NCBI GenBank assembly: GCA_963734845.1
Contig: CAVTIS010000002.1
Coordinates: forward strand, 1-64,000
From: JAKAVN01 sp963734845
Lineage (GTDB): Bacteria; Desulfobacterota; Binatia; Binatales; Binataceae
DNA: 64,000 nucleotides
Direction: 5' to 3'
This document shows, in pieces, positions 27,415 through 37,282 of this stretch. The position numbers and the translations under genes were made by a program. The notes beneath the pieces were generated by a model, which saw only the letters and a program-made list of their open reading frames with translations, ran no database searches and was not told the DNA's origin. Position 1 is the first letter of the stretch, and each line of letters starts with the position of its first letter.

Positions 27415-27454
27415 TGCCTTTACCCTCCGCACTCTGGTCGAATGATGCGCAATC

Positions 27455-29248
27455 GTGAACAGCCCCTTTCTACTGTCCGCGTTCGATAGCCGTCAAATCC
27501 GCCCACCGCGGATTACGTCGGGCGTCGCGAGCGCGACGGCGGCGGCGAAAATCTTCGCCATAACAATCGCGACGATTTTCGCCGGCGGCCACGCGATGGG
27601 GACGGGATGCGCCTGGGCGCAGCCCGCCCCCGTTGCGGCGCCAAGCGCCGACGTGCAGATCGGCCCCAGTCCGAGCGCACAACCCGCGATTGCGGATCGC
27701 GAAATCGAGCAGTCGGCGGCAACGTTGGAGCAACTCGCGCGCGCCAACTTTGGCGACCTGGACGACGCCGAACTTAAGCTCGTGCATGCCGCGCCGCAGC
27801 GCGCATTGATGTGGGCGGGGCCGAATAACGACGCGAGCAATTCCGCCAACGATCCGTCAAACGCCTCGCAATGGCCGCCCGAACGGACGATCCGCGCGGC
27901 GCTCATCCGATGGCTCGCCGCAGACCCACAGGCGCGGCCGTATGTCCATCCAAGCGGTCTTGGAATCGGCGGCGCTAAGATCGACGGGCAGCTCGACCTC
28001 TCCTACCTGACGCTTTACACGCCGCTAACCATCATCAATTCGTCTATTCCCGAGGGAATCGACTTCTCCTTCGGCCATCTGCAAGGCCTCGATCTTTCGC
28101 GCGACGAGACCGGCCCGATCACGGGCGAGCGTGCAACGGTTGCGGGCGACCTTCAGTTGACCGGCGGAAAATATGGCCCTGTCTCAGCCGACCGCATCAC
28201 GATTGCGGGCGACCTCCAGATGACCGGCGGCGACTTCGGACCGGTCAGTCTCTTTCGCGCCGAGATTGGCGGCAGCCTCGATTGCAGCGCCGGGCGCTTC
28301 GTCGGCGGCGTCGACCCGCTGTCTATCGTGGAAGCGAGCATCAAGGGTGACGCGTCGTTCAACAACGGCTTCACCACCAACGGCGTAGTCGACCTGACGC
28401 TCGCGCAGATCGGCCGCGGGCTCAGCTTCAAAGACGCGCACTTCGTCGGAGCGGGAGTCAACGGACTCAATGCCGATCGCGCTACGATCGACGGAACATT
28501 CTATTGGGACAGCATCGCGCGCACGCCTGGCACGGAGCTTAATCTCACCAGCGCTCACGCCGCGGCGCTGTGGGACGACGCCGCTAGCTGGCCCGCGGCC
28601 GGCAGTCTCTTCATCGATGATTTTGTTTACGGCGATATCAGCGGCGGGCCGACCGATGCGTCGGACCGGTTGCGCTGGCTCGCACGACAGCCGCCCGGCT
28701 ATCGGCCGCAACCCTACGGCCAGCTCGCGAAGGTGATGCGCGAGCGCGGCTCGGACGTCGGTGCGGTCGATGTGATGATGGCCAAGGAGGACGCGCGCCG
28801 CAACCAGGGTGGGCTGGGATGGGGCGAGCGACTATGGAGCCGCGTGCTCGACGTAACGATCGGCTATGGCTACCGGCCGATGCGCGCGCTGTGGTGGATT
28901 TTCTCCTTCGTCGCGCTGGGCTCGATACTGTTCGAATTGGGTTACCGGGAGCGCGCGATTACGCCGACCGAGTCCGAAGCCTACGATCTATTCGTCAAGA
29001 CCGGCGAGCCACCGCGCCATTACCCGCCGTTCAATGCAGTGGTCTACTCGCTGGAAAATTTTCTGCCGGTAGTTGACCTGCATCAGGGGACTTACTGGCG
29101 GCCCAATCCGCGCCATGGAACGGGCGGCCGGATGCGTGCGCTCTCGGGCACGCTGCTCCGATGGTACTTGTGGGTGCATATTCTGGCCGGATGGATAATT
29201 ACGCCGCTGCTCGCGGCGGGGCTTTCGGGCCTGGTGCGCCCCGACTGA
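27455..29248 (+). CDS. Exported repeat protein with C-terminal membrane segments
   Basis: The 597-aa protein is not assigned a function. It has an N-terminal hydrophobic segment (AKIFAITIATIFAGGHAMG), then a beta-helix-like region (about 180-360) in which ATVAGDLQLTGG, ITIAGDLQMTGG, AEIGGSLDCSAG recur like pentapeptide or short solenoid repeats, and a C-terminal part with hydrophobic segments (ALWWIFSFVALGSILFELGY and HILAGWIITPLLAAGL). A conserved-looking VYSLENFLPVVDLHQG motif precedes the last segment, as in large hypothetical membrane proteins of Actinobacteria and soil bacteria. It may be a surface or channel-like protein. Confidence 0.72.
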   Translation: MNSPFLLSAFDSRQIRPPRITSGVASATAAAKIFAITIATIFAGGHAMGTGCAWAQPAPVAAPSADVQIGPSPSAQPAIADREIEQSAATLEQLARANFGDLDDAELKLVHAAPQRALMWAGPNNDASNSANDPSNASQWPPERTIRAALIRWLAADPQARPYVHPSGLGIGGAKIDGQLDLSYLTLYTPLTIINSSIPEGIDFSFGHLQGLDLSRDETGPITGERATVAGDLQLTGGKYGPVSADRITIAGDLQMTGGDFGPVSLFRAEIGGSLDCSAGRFVGGVDPLSIVEASIKGDASFNNGFTTNGVVDLTLAQIGRGLSFKDAHFVGAGVNGLNADRATIDGTFYWDSIARTPGTELNLTSAHAAALWDDAASWPAAGSLFIDDFVYGDISGGPTDASDRLRWLARQPPGYRPQPYGQLAKVMRERGSDVGAVDVMMAKEDARRNQGGLGWGERLWSRVLDVTIGYGYRPMRALWWIFSFVALGSILFELGYRERAITPTESEAYDLFVKTGEPPRHYPPFNAVVYSLENFLPVVDLHQGTYWRPNPRHGTGGRMRALSGTLLRWYLWVHILAGWIITPLLAAGLSGLVRPD

Positions 29249-29385
29249 AGTTAGCGGTTCGCCAGCGCACGCTCTTTTGGAGATCGCGCGCGAAGGTGTG
29301 CTAGACAGAGATTGGCTCTCGCGCCGCGAAATGAATCCGCGGCGCGCGAGAACGTTTCGAATTTTGACTGCACAGCGGGAGGTAA

Positions 29386-30303
29386 ATGGTGGCATCGATC
29401 GAATTCGGCGTGGCGCTGACCTCGGTCAAGGGAGTAGTTGAGTTCGCGAGGCTCGCCGAGCGCCTCGGCTACGACTACCTAACCTGCGGCGAACACGTGA
29501 TGTTTCACGGGCCGGTATCGAACTCGCTTATCGCGCTGTCGGTGGCCGCAGGAGCGACCGAGAAACTAAAGCTGATGAGCTCGATCGTACTGCTGCCGCT
29601 GTATAACCCGGTGATGCTGGCCAAGCAAGCGTCCGTGCTCGACGTCGCCTCCGGCGGGCGCTATCACCTGGGCGTCGGAATCGGTGGCGAGTTCCCCAAG
29701 GAGTTCGAAGCCATCGGCGTGCCGGTAAAGCAGCGCGGCTCGCGCTCCAACGAAGCGCTCGAAGTAATCCGCAAGCTGTGGACGGAAAAAAACGTCACCT
29801 TCGAGGGCCGCTACACGCGCTTTTCCGGCGTCACGCTCGAGCCGGCCCCCACGCAGAAGCCTCATCCGCCGATCTGGGTCGCCGGACGCAAGGAACCCGC
29901 GATGCGCCGCGCGGCAAAGTATGCCGACGGTTGGCTGCCATACATGTATACGCCGGAGATGCTGCGCGAGAGCCTGACGAAAATCGACGCCTTCGGCCGC
30001 GAGGCCGGACGCGACATGAGCGCGTTTCGTCCAGGACTGTTCATCTTCACTTCGGTCTATCCCGATCGCAAAGAGGCCGAAGAAGTCGCCGCGCGCTCGC
30101 TGGGAAAAAACTATGCGCAGGACTTCTCGAAAATCGCCGGCCGCTACGTGCTTTACGGCAGCCCCGAGGATTGCCGCAAACGGCTGCGCGAATATATCGA
30201 CGCGGGCGCGCGCACCGTGATGTTCAGTTGGGCCTGTCGCCACGACGATATCGAACGCAACATGGAAACGATCGCGAAGGAAGTTATTCCAGCGTTCCGC
30301 TAA
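29386..30303 (+). CDS. LLM class flavin/F420-dependent oxidoreductase
   Basis: The 305-aa protein is a luciferase-like barrel: FGVALTSVKGVVEFARLAERLGYDYLTCGEHVMFHG, LMSSIVLLPLYNPVMLAKQASVLDVASGGRYHLGVGIGGEFPKEFEAIGV (the typical LSGGRxxLGxGxG turn) and HPPIWVAGRKEPAMRRAAKYADGWLPYMYTPE. The F420-dependent subfamily has this length. It is followed by a CoA transferase 54 bp downstream and an amidase, suggesting a shared catabolic transcript. Start GTG/ATG at 29386 with GGGAGG upstream. Confidence 0.9.
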   Translation: MVASIEFGVALTSVKGVVEFARLAERLGYDYLTCGEHVMFHGPVSNSLIALSVAAGATEKLKLMSSIVLLPLYNPVMLAKQASVLDVASGGRYHLGVGIGGEFPKEFEAIGVPVKQRGSRSNEALEVIRKLWTEKNVTFEGRYTRFSGVTLEPAPTQKPHPPIWVAGRKEPAMRRAAKYADGWLPYMYTPEMLRESLTKIDAFGREAGRDMSAFRPGLFIFTSVYPDRKEAEEVAARSLGKNYAQDFSKIAGRYVLYGSPEDCRKRLREYIDAGARTVMFSWACRHDDIERNMETIAKEVIPAFR

Positions 30304-30357
30304 TCGCACCGCTAGGGTCTCGCGCAGCGCTCGCGGCGGTGTAGAGGGCACTATCTG

Positions 30358-31566
30358 ATGCCAGGGTCTTCGACAAAAAAGCCGACCGGGCCATTGAGCG
30401 GCATCCGCATCGTCGACCTCACGCAGAATCTTTCCGGGCCGATGGCGACGATGATTCTCGGCGACCAGGGCGCCGACGTGATCAAAATCGAGCCGCCGGG
30501 AATCGGCGACTTCACCCGCGCGATGGGCGGAACCAGGCGCGGCGTCGCGCCGGCCTTCGCCGTGATCAACCGCAACAAGCGCTCGGTGGCGCTCAACCTG
30601 CGCGATCCGCGCGGCCTCGAACTGCTCAAGCGGATGGTCGCGCGCGCCGACCTGTTCGTGCAGAACCATCGCCCCGGCGTCGCTGAGCGCATGGGAATCG
30701 GCGAGGCGGCGCTGCGCGCGGTCAAGCCGGACCTCGTTTACGTTTCGATAAGCGGCTTCGGCGAAAGCGGTCCCTACGCCGATCAGCGGGTTTACGATCC
30801 GGTGATCCAGGCTATCTCGGGGCTCGCGGCGATCCAGGCCGACGTCGAAACGGGCCGCCCCCACATGATTCGGCTCATCATCCCGGACAAGGTCACAGCG
30901 CTGACCGCGGCACAGGCGATGACGGCGGCACTGCTCGCGCGCCAGCGTACCGGCGAGGGGCAACACGTGCGCCTGGCGATGCTCGACGCGGTGATCGCGT
31001 TCCTGTGGCCGGAAGGAATGGCGGCGTACACTTTCGTCGGGACCAATCGCTCCAGCATGCGCGCGGCCAAGGCGCGCGAGCTTATTTTCGAGACCACCGA
31101 CGGTTTCATCACCGCGGCTGCCAACACCGACGCCGAGTGGCAGGGTATGTGCCGCGCGCTCGAGCGCCCGCAATGGCTGCATGACGAACGCTTCAAGACG
31201 CCGGTCGACCGTATCCGCAACGCCGACGTGCGCCTCGAGATGACCGCAGAGGTTCTGAAGACGAAGAGTTCCGCCGCATGGCTCGAGCGCCTGCGCGCCA
31301 ACCAGGTGCCCTCTGCGCCGGTGCTAAGCCGCGAAGAGGTGCTGCACAACGTGCAGGTCGTGGCCAACCAGATAATCGTCGAATCCGAACATCCGCACGC
31401 AGGCCCGATGCGCCAACCGCGCCCGGCAGCGCGCTTTGAGCGCACACCGGCGGCACTCAGCCGTTTCGCGCCGTTGCTCGGAGAGCATACGGACGAGGTC
31501 CTCGCGGAAGCGGGCATCCTATCCGGCGAACTGGCCGCGCTCCGCGAGCAGGGGATAATCGCGTAA
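30358..31566 (+). CDS. CaiB/BaiF (family III) CoA transferase
   Basis: The 402-aa protein has the family III pattern: GIRIVDLTQNLSGPMATMILGDQGADVIKIEPP, KRSVALNLRDPRGLELLKRMV, FVQNHRPGVAERMG and YDPVIQAISG with the catalytic Asp147 that forms the acyl-aspartyl anhydride. These enzymes move CoA between carboxylic acids. It is preceded by an LLM oxidoreductase and followed 25 bp later by an amidase. Substrate not inferable. Confidence 0.92.
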   Translation: MPGSSTKKPTGPLSGIRIVDLTQNLSGPMATMILGDQGADVIKIEPPGIGDFTRAMGGTRRGVAPAFAVINRNKRSVALNLRDPRGLELLKRMVARADLFVQNHRPGVAERMGIGEAALRAVKPDLVYVSISGFGESGPYADQRVYDPVIQAISGLAAIQADVETGRPHMIRLIIPDKVTALTAAQAMTAALLARQRTGEGQHVRLAMLDAVIAFLWPEGMAAYTFVGTNRSSMRAAKARELIFETTDGFITAAANTDAEWQGMCRALERPQWLHDERFKTPVDRIRNADVRLEMTAEVLKTKSSAAWLERLRANQVPSAPVLSREEVLHNVQVVANQIIVESEHPHAGPMRQPRPAARFERTPAALSRFAPLLGEHTDEVLAEAGILSGELAALREQGIIA

Positions 31567-31591
31567 CCAACCAGGGCGAGGCATCGGAGTA

Positions 31592-32992
31592 ATGACGATG
31601 GCTAGAGCGGACGAAATCTTTAATCTCGACGTGGTCGGGCTGGCCGCGAAGATGCGCTCGCGCGAACTCTCACCGATCGAAGTCACCGACGCCTACCTCG
31701 ATCGAATTGCGGCGACCGAAAAGCGCTTGTGCGCCTATATCACCGTGACCGCGGAACTGGCGCGCGCGAGCGCGCTTGCGGCTGAGCGCGAAATCGCCGC
31801 CGGCCACTGGCGCGGCACTTTTCACGGCGTGCCCATCGCGCTCAAGGACCTCTGCTGCACCAGGGGGATTCCGACCACCAGCGGCTCCAAGGTGCTCGCC
31901 GATCACGTTCCGGATTACGACGCCACCGTGTGGACCCGTCTTGCGGCCGCGGGCGCGATTCTGCTCGGCAAGCTCAACATGCACGAGTTCGCTTGCGGCG
32001 GCACCGCCAAAACGGCGTGGGGCACCACGCTCAATCCCTACGACCCCGAACGTATCCCTGGGGGGTCCAGCTCGGGCTCGGGAGCCGCGATCGTCGCGCA
32101 GAGCGCCGCGGCGACACTCGGCAGCGACACGGGCGGCTCGATTCGGATCCCGGCGGCGTTTTGCGGATGCGTCGGGCTGAAACAGACCTGGAGCCGGGTC
32201 AGCCGCCACGGCATCCTGCCGCTTGCCGACTCGCTCGACCACGTCGGCCCGATCACCCGCAGCGTGCGCGACGCCGCCGCAATGCTCCAAGTTATCGCCG
32301 GCCACGACCCCAACGACCCGACCTCGAGCATCGAGCCGGTGCCCGACTACTCGGCCGCTATCGGCCGCGATCTGAAGGGCGTGCGGGTCGGAATCATCCG
32401 TGAGCTGAGCCGGGACATCACGGCCGCAGTTGCGCAGTCGTTCGACGGCGCGATGCGCACGCTCCGCGATCTTGGCGCTATCGTCGACGAGGTTTCGATC
32501 CCCTCGATCGACGCTGCCCCCACGGTCGCGATGAACATCATGTACGCTGAGGGACTCGAGTATCATGAGCGATGGTTCACGGAGCGTCCGCAGGAATACG
32601 GCCGCGGCGTGCGCCGGATGCTCGAAGCCGCGCTCGCGTTGCCAGCCACCGCGTATGTCCGCTCGCAGCGTGCCCGCGCGCATATGATGGCCGAGGCGAT
32701 GCGCGCGCTTGAGAGCCGCGACGTGCTCGCGACGCCGGCCTGCATGACGGCGCCGCTTAAGATCGCCGAGGCGCGCGAGGGCAAGCTCGGCCTGGCTCAA
32801 CTGATCCGGCACACCGCGCCGTTCAACGTGACCGGTCAGCCGGCGCTCGCGATCCCAACCGGAATCGGCGCAGACCGCGCCCCGCTGGCGATACAGATAA
32901 TCGGACGGCCATTCGACGAGTCCTCAGTGCTGCGCGTCGGCGACGCGTATGAGCGTGCGCGCGGCGCACTGCCGTCGCCCGAATTCAACTGA
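31592..32992 (+). CDS. Amidase (amidase signature family)
   Basis: The 466-aa protein has the Ser-cisSer-Lys triad of amidase signature enzymes: Lys85 in ALKDLC, the cis-Ser in PGGSSSGSG (Ser159) and the nucleophile Ser183 in DTGGSIRIP. Length and the LKQTWSRVSRHGILPLADSLDHVGP segment fit GatA-like amidases, but no gatB/gatC lies here, so a catabolic amidase is more likely. It converts an amide to an acid and ammonia. Likely the last gene of the LLM-CoA transferase-amidase run; it ends 37 bp from a convergent LLM gene. Confidence 0.9.
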   Translation: MTMARADEIFNLDVVGLAAKMRSRELSPIEVTDAYLDRIAATEKRLCAYITVTAELARASALAAEREIAAGHWRGTFHGVPIALKDLCCTRGIPTTSGSKVLADHVPDYDATVWTRLAAAGAILLGKLNMHEFACGGTAKTAWGTTLNPYDPERIPGGSSSGSGAAIVAQSAAATLGSDTGGSIRIPAAFCGCVGLKQTWSRVSRHGILPLADSLDHVGPITRSVRDAAAMLQVIAGHDPNDPTSSIEPVPDYSAAIGRDLKGVRVGIIRELSRDITAAVAQSFDGAMRTLRDLGAIVDEVSIPSIDAAPTVAMNIMYAEGLEYHERWFTERPQEYGRGVRRMLEAALALPATAYVRSQRARAHMMAEAMRALESRDVLATPACMTAPLKIAEAREGKLGLAQLIRHTAPFNVTGQPALAIPTGIGADRAPLAIQIIGRPFDESSVLRVGDAYERARGALPSPEFN

Positions 32993-33029
32993 ATTCAAAC
33001 TGAAAAAGCCGGCTCGACGCGCGCGACGC

Positions 33030-34112
33030 TTAGCGAAACTCCGGCATTACCAGTTCGGCGAAGTCTCGATAGACCTGGCGTTGAAAATCCGCCGGCGGCT
33101 CGATCACAGTCTCCTTGATACCAGCCGCTTCCATTGCACGGATTTGCGCGACCAGTTCGTCGGGCTCGCCCACCAGGCAGGTGCCGCGAATCGCGTCGGG
33201 CGTGACGAAGCGCCGCTCCTCGGGCTGCATGAAGGTGCCGTGGCCTTCGTGAATCTGCCGGAAGCGCGCTCGCTCGGGCAGGCTGTAAGCGCTGACGCGC
33301 CGCAGGTAGTCGTCCCACACGTTGCGGAAAAAGGACGGGATCGCTTCATCTGACTGGCCGCGCGATTTCCAATTCTCGTAAGCGAAGTGCAGCGCGCTCG
33401 TCACCTGCGCGCCGGTCTGGTTGATCACGCGTTCCGAGGTCACGGACTCGCCCGCACGCAGCACGCACGAACTGGTGAGCGCGGCAGTATGGAAATCTGG
33501 CCCAAGTTGGCGCCCGGCGCGCTCAGCGCCGGCGCGAATTCGCGCGAGCCGTCCGCCGATACGCGCATTGATCCCGCCCGCGGTCACCCAACCGTCGCCG
33601 AACTCACCCGCGGCCTCGCATACCCTGGGCCCGTTGGCGGCAACGTAGATCGGAATCGGATCGTCTAGATTGATGAAGCGCCGGTCGCGATGAAGAAACT
33701 TGATCTCGCGCGTGCGGCCGCCCAGCGTGTACTCGACCGCCTCGCCCTGCAGCAGCGCGCGCACGACTTTCAGGTACTCGCGGAACTCGGCAACCGGCAT
33801 CGGATTCTGCCCCATCACGCGCATCGCGGTATGACCGGTGCCGATCCCCAGGAACGTGCGGCCAGGTGCGATCTGATTGATGCTGGCGATAGAATGCGCA
33901 GTGACCGGCGCGATGCGGGTGCCGGCTATCGCCACCCCAGTGCCGATTTTGATACGAGCCGTGTTGGCAGCCGCCAGGGCGAGGACCGCGTAGCAGTCCG
34001 ACCAGATCATCTGCGAGTCCGGAACCCAGGCGCGGTCGTAGCCCAGTTCCTCGGCGTAGCGGACGAGCTCCCACTTACCGACGTGTGTGTCGATGCCAAT
34101 TCCGAATTCCAT
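33030..34112 (-). CDS. LLM class F420-dependent oxidoreductase
   Basis: The 360-aa protein is luciferase-like: MEFGIGIDTHVGKWELVRYAEELGYDRAWVPDSQMIW, KIGTGVAIAGTRIAPVTAHSIASINQIAPGRTFLGIGTGHTAMRVMG (the family's GTG turn). Length and pattern suggest an F420-dependent hydride-transfer enzyme. ATG 34112 is chosen because GGGGAGG stands five bases upstream; the open frame extends four codons further. It is the third LLM enzyme in 13 kb and is convergent with the amidase. Confidence 0.9.
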   Translation of the reverse strand: MEFGIGIDTHVGKWELVRYAEELGYDRAWVPDSQMIWSDCYAVLALAAANTARIKIGTGVAIAGTRIAPVTAHSIASINQIAPGRTFLGIGTGHTAMRVMGQNPMPVAEFREYLKVVRALLQGEAVEYTLGGRTREIKFLHRDRRFINLDDPIPIYVAANGPRVCEAAGEFGDGWVTAGGINARIGGRLARIRAGAERAGRQLGPDFHTAALTSSCVLRAGESVTSERVINQTGAQVTSALHFAYENWKSRGQSDEAIPSFFRNVWDDYLRRVSAYSLPERARFRQIHEGHGTFMQPEERRFVTPDAIRGTCLVGEPDELVAQIRAMEAAGIKETVIEPPADFQRQVYRDFAELVMPEFR

Positions 34113-34358
34113 TTGCCTCCCCACTCATAGCGCATCGGAGGGGCAAAAGCCCACGAAATTTGGGGATATTTGCTGAAATTTGTCATAAAGAGTATGTCTA
34201 AGATGATTTAAAGTAGAGGTTTCTAATCGTAGGTCTGTGAAGAAAGGGCAATGGGTCCAGTAAGCTCACATTCGAGGGGATGAAATTTGAAGTCTAATCG
34301 GGTAATCTTGCGGCGTGGTGATGCCAAGCCACTTTGGGGTTACTAAAGGAGGCTGACA

Positions 34359-34550
34359 ATGGAATTGATCACGCGGCTATACGTTAGGCTCCGCGAAACG
34401 GCCTTCGGAGCCTCTCGCGGCCAGACCTACACCGAATACGCTCTCATTTTTGTTTGCATCGTCGTTGCTCTGGTCGGCGGTTATCAACTTATCGGCAACA
34501 ACCTGGGGAACTCAGTGGGCGGAGTCGCCAATCAGGTGGGCAATGCGTGA
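34359..34550 (+). CDS. Flp family type IVb pilin
   Basis: The 63-aa protein has a short basic leader, RGQTYTEYALIF, a hydrophobic helix (VCIVVALVGGY) and a short polar tail (NNLGNSVGGVANQVGNA). It is the same pattern as the pilin at 7.6-7.8 kb. A strong AAAGGAGG ribosome site precedes the ATG. The ~245 bp upstream is AT-rich and probably contains the promoter. No Tad machinery genes are nearby, so assembly must use genes elsewhere. Confidence 0.9.
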   Translation: MELITRLYVRLRETAFGASRGQTYTEYALIFVCIVVALVGGYQLIGNNLGNSVGGVANQVGNA

Positions 34551-34828
34551 GATGGAGTGACGGCAGTTTTGTCCTCGCTTGAAACAGCTTGGCAAGCCGC
34601 CAGTGCAAGAACCTGGTGGCCGGCGTTCTTTGACTCGGGAAACTCCTAAGACCGATTAGAAATCGCTAGAGAGCATGATCAGCGCCATAGCGGCAGACTT
34701 TTGCGTCTGACTGACCCTATGGTAACTTGGCGCCGGCTACGGTGCCGTAGTTTTATCGCAATTGCTTGCTTAGTCGCGCCCTGGGAAGGAGCAGTCTGTC
34801 GATTCGGGCTGCTGCGGGGAGGTGAAGT

Positions 34829-37117
34829 GTGGGGGGACGATCCAGGGAGACGGAGCGACAAGTTCCTGCCGCAGATTTCATTCCCGCCGAGCAACCTCAA
34901 CTGTCGTTGACACAGCAGGAAGGTGCGCCTAGGACGTGCTATCTGCCTGCGCTATTCGCGCTCCTGCTCTATCTAGCCCTCTCAATCGTATTCTTCGGCC
35001 GCGGACTCTTTGGACAGTTTTGCACCGCTTATATCGGCACAGGGACAGACCCTGCGCTGATGACCTGGTTTCTCGTATGGTGGCCACACGCGATCGCCAA
35101 CCATCTAAATCCGTTTCTAACCCATGCCATCTGGTCGCCATCGGGCTTGAATCTCGCTTGGTCACCTTGCTTACCGCTAGTCTCGGTGCTTTTTATTCCA
35201 ATTACTGTGACCTTGGGACCGGTCGCGGCCTTCAATACTCTTTGCCTGCTGAGCCTGCCGCTCGACGCATGGTGCGCATTCATACTATGTAGCTATATGA
35301 CACGACGTTATTTGCCTTCTTTTTTGGGCGGATACGTTTTTGGCTTTTCGCCCTTCCTGTTAAGCCAGCTAATCGATGGGCATCTTCACATGGTATTGGT
35401 ATTTCCGATCCCGCTTGCCGTGTATCTAGTGGTGCGTCGGTTGGCAGACAACATGGCCGAGACGCGGTTCATGTTACTACTCGTGCTGCTAATGGCTACC
35501 CAGTTCCTGGTCTCGATCGAGATTTTTGCGACAATGAGCATGTTTGGGACAATAGCTCTATTGCTAGGTTGGTCCTACGGCTCGGCTGAGACTAGAAAGC
35601 GCATACCCGCCTTGCTCAGAACGATAGCGCGAAGCTACGTTTGTGCCTTGATCGTGGTTGGCCCCTTTATTTACTACTTGTTCGGGTTTGGCTTCAGGCA
35701 TAAGCCCATTTTTTCACCTGTTTTTTATTCCGCTGATCTATTAAACCTTCTGATTCCGACGCAGGTCAACCAAATCGGCCGACTTGCTATATTTCAATCG
35801 ATATCAGGACGGTTTTTTAACGGCTGGTTGGCCGAGGCCGGCTCTTGCATGAGTCTGCCGCTTATCCTGATCGCTGCGAACCACACGATCTCTCGCTGGC
35901 GCGCGCACCAAAGCAGGTTTCTAGCCTACTGTCTGATTATTACGATCATCTCTTCGCTCGGACCTTTTTTGCACGTCGCATCGCGCAGTTTTCCAATCGC
36001 TCTGCCTTGGCTGCCTTTCATGCAATTGCCAGTGATCAATAATGCATTACCGGTGCGTTTCTCAATGTATACTTCTTTACTGCTGGCATTGGTCGCTTCG
36101 CTATGGCTCGCCGATGGTAACATACGAGCTACTGTCAGGCTCGGCTTTGCGGCCGCGATAGTCGCTTTCAACTTGCCAAATTTGTCGAATTCCTTCTGGA
36201 AAACAACCATTCACACTCCGACTTTTTTTCGAGATCAACTATATCCGCATTATTTGAAAAAAGGTCAGACATTGGTGATTCTGCCATATGCCGAAAAAGG
36301 TGAGGCGATGTTATGGCAGGCTCAGGCTGGTATGTATTTCAACATGGCGGAAGGCGCTGGTTGGCCGGATGCTTTTCGTCGCTGGCCGATTGCTTCGGCG
36401 CTTTCTGATCGCTCTTACGTTCCACATGGAAGCGAGCAACTGAAGGCATTTCTAGCTGCGCATGATGTGAGCGCGATTCTCGTTGCGGACCAAGAACTCG
36501 CCATCTGGCGAACGCTGTTTTCAGTGCTGGATCCGGCTCCTCTGGAAGTCGGTGGCATTTCGCTATACCGAGTGACCAAGTCAACGCCGCCACACGGCGA
36601 AAATACCCTGAACGCAATGCGATCCCAATTCGACAGGGAGCGTATCGCAGGGCTTGTAGCGATCGCCACCGAGTTCCTGTCGAAAAACGGCGGGATCGGA
36701 TCGCTATCCGTACTTAAGGCAGAAGAGTTAAAACTTCTACCGCAAGATTCTTTGATCGGTCCGCCGCCGCAATTTGCTCTGGGTTCGGCGCGCATTTCGT
36801 TTCAATCGGCGCCACGCACGACCTTCGATCCCAACCTGATCACCGATCCCCATTTCGCCTATGGGCTATGGTTGGGCACGACTCCTGACGGGCTCGTCGG
36901 TGTGGGAGTGCAGGCCTGGTATCCAGGGGTTGCGCAGCTGATAGAAAAGCTCCGCGGAATTAGCAGCGGAATTTACTTTCCCTATCCCTATAAATTGGCG
37001 ATTGGCGCGAAGCCGCCTGACGAGCAAGACGGCTGGCTGTTAATAACTTTCACCTGCGGGCAACTCGCCCGGGCCAGTGAGTTGCTGACTACGTCAACGA
37101 ATAACGCGGGACGTTAA
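34829..37117 (+). CDS. Polytopic membrane protein, GT-C glycosyltransferase-like
   Basis: The 762-aa protein has about ten hydrophobic helices in the first 450 residues (for example YLPALFALLLYLALSIVFFG, LPLVSVLFIPITVTLGPVAAFNTLCLLSLPL), then a soluble tail of roughly 300 residues. Early in the protein, TDPALMTWFLVWWPHAIANHLNPF and SPSGLNLAWSP resemble the first outer loop of GT-C-fold lipid-linked sugar transferases or integral polymer-modifying enzymes, but I cannot name a family. Start GTG 34829. It opens the polysaccharide region and is followed by sugar-modifying genes. Confidence 0.7.
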   Translation: MGGRSRETERQVPAADFIPAEQPQLSLTQQEGAPRTCYLPALFALLLYLALSIVFFGRGLFGQFCTAYIGTGTDPALMTWFLVWWPHAIANHLNPFLTHAIWSPSGLNLAWSPCLPLVSVLFIPITVTLGPVAAFNTLCLLSLPLDAWCAFILCSYMTRRYLPSFLGGYVFGFSPFLLSQLIDGHLHMVLVFPIPLAVYLVVRRLADNMAETRFMLLLVLLMATQFLVSIEIFATMSMFGTIALLLGWSYGSAETRKRIPALLRTIARSYVCALIVVGPFIYYLFGFGFRHKPIFSPVFYSADLLNLLIPTQVNQIGRLAIFQSISGRFFNGWLAEAGSCMSLPLILIAANHTISRWRAHQSRFLAYCLIITIISSLGPFLHVASRSFPIALPWLPFMQLPVINNALPVRFSMYTSLLLALVASLWLADGNIRATVRLGFAAAIVAFNLPNLSNSFWKTTIHTPTFFRDQLYPHYLKKGQTLVILPYAEKGEAMLWQAQAGMYFNMAEGAGWPDAFRRWPIASALSDRSYVPHGSEQLKAFLAAHDVSAILVADQELAIWRTLFSVLDPAPLEVGGISLYRVTKSTPPHGENTLNAMRSQFDRERIAGLVAIATEFLSKNGGIGSLSVLKAEELKLLPQDSLIGPPPQFALGSARISFQSAPRTTFDPNLITDPHFAYGLWLGTTPDGLVGVGVQAWYPGVAQLIEKLRGISSGIYFPYPYKLAIGAKPPDEQDGWLLITFTCGQLARASELLTTSTNNAGR

Positions 37118-37282
37118 GTTCTCAAGGATATGAAAAACTGAATCTAAACTTTGCCGCCGAGTCGATGATGCGATGGACGGCCGAGTTACGATACATGAAA
37201 AGCTTCGTCTACAATCGCTTGCGCCCGTTTTGCCTCTGCTCTGGCATCGATTAAAGTTATCTACCACAGATGAGGCATAGAT

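Noticed and set aside
29566..31182. 538-aa minus-strand frame over the LLM and CoA transferase genes
   Set aside because: Antisense shadow; both plus-strand genes have full family motifs.
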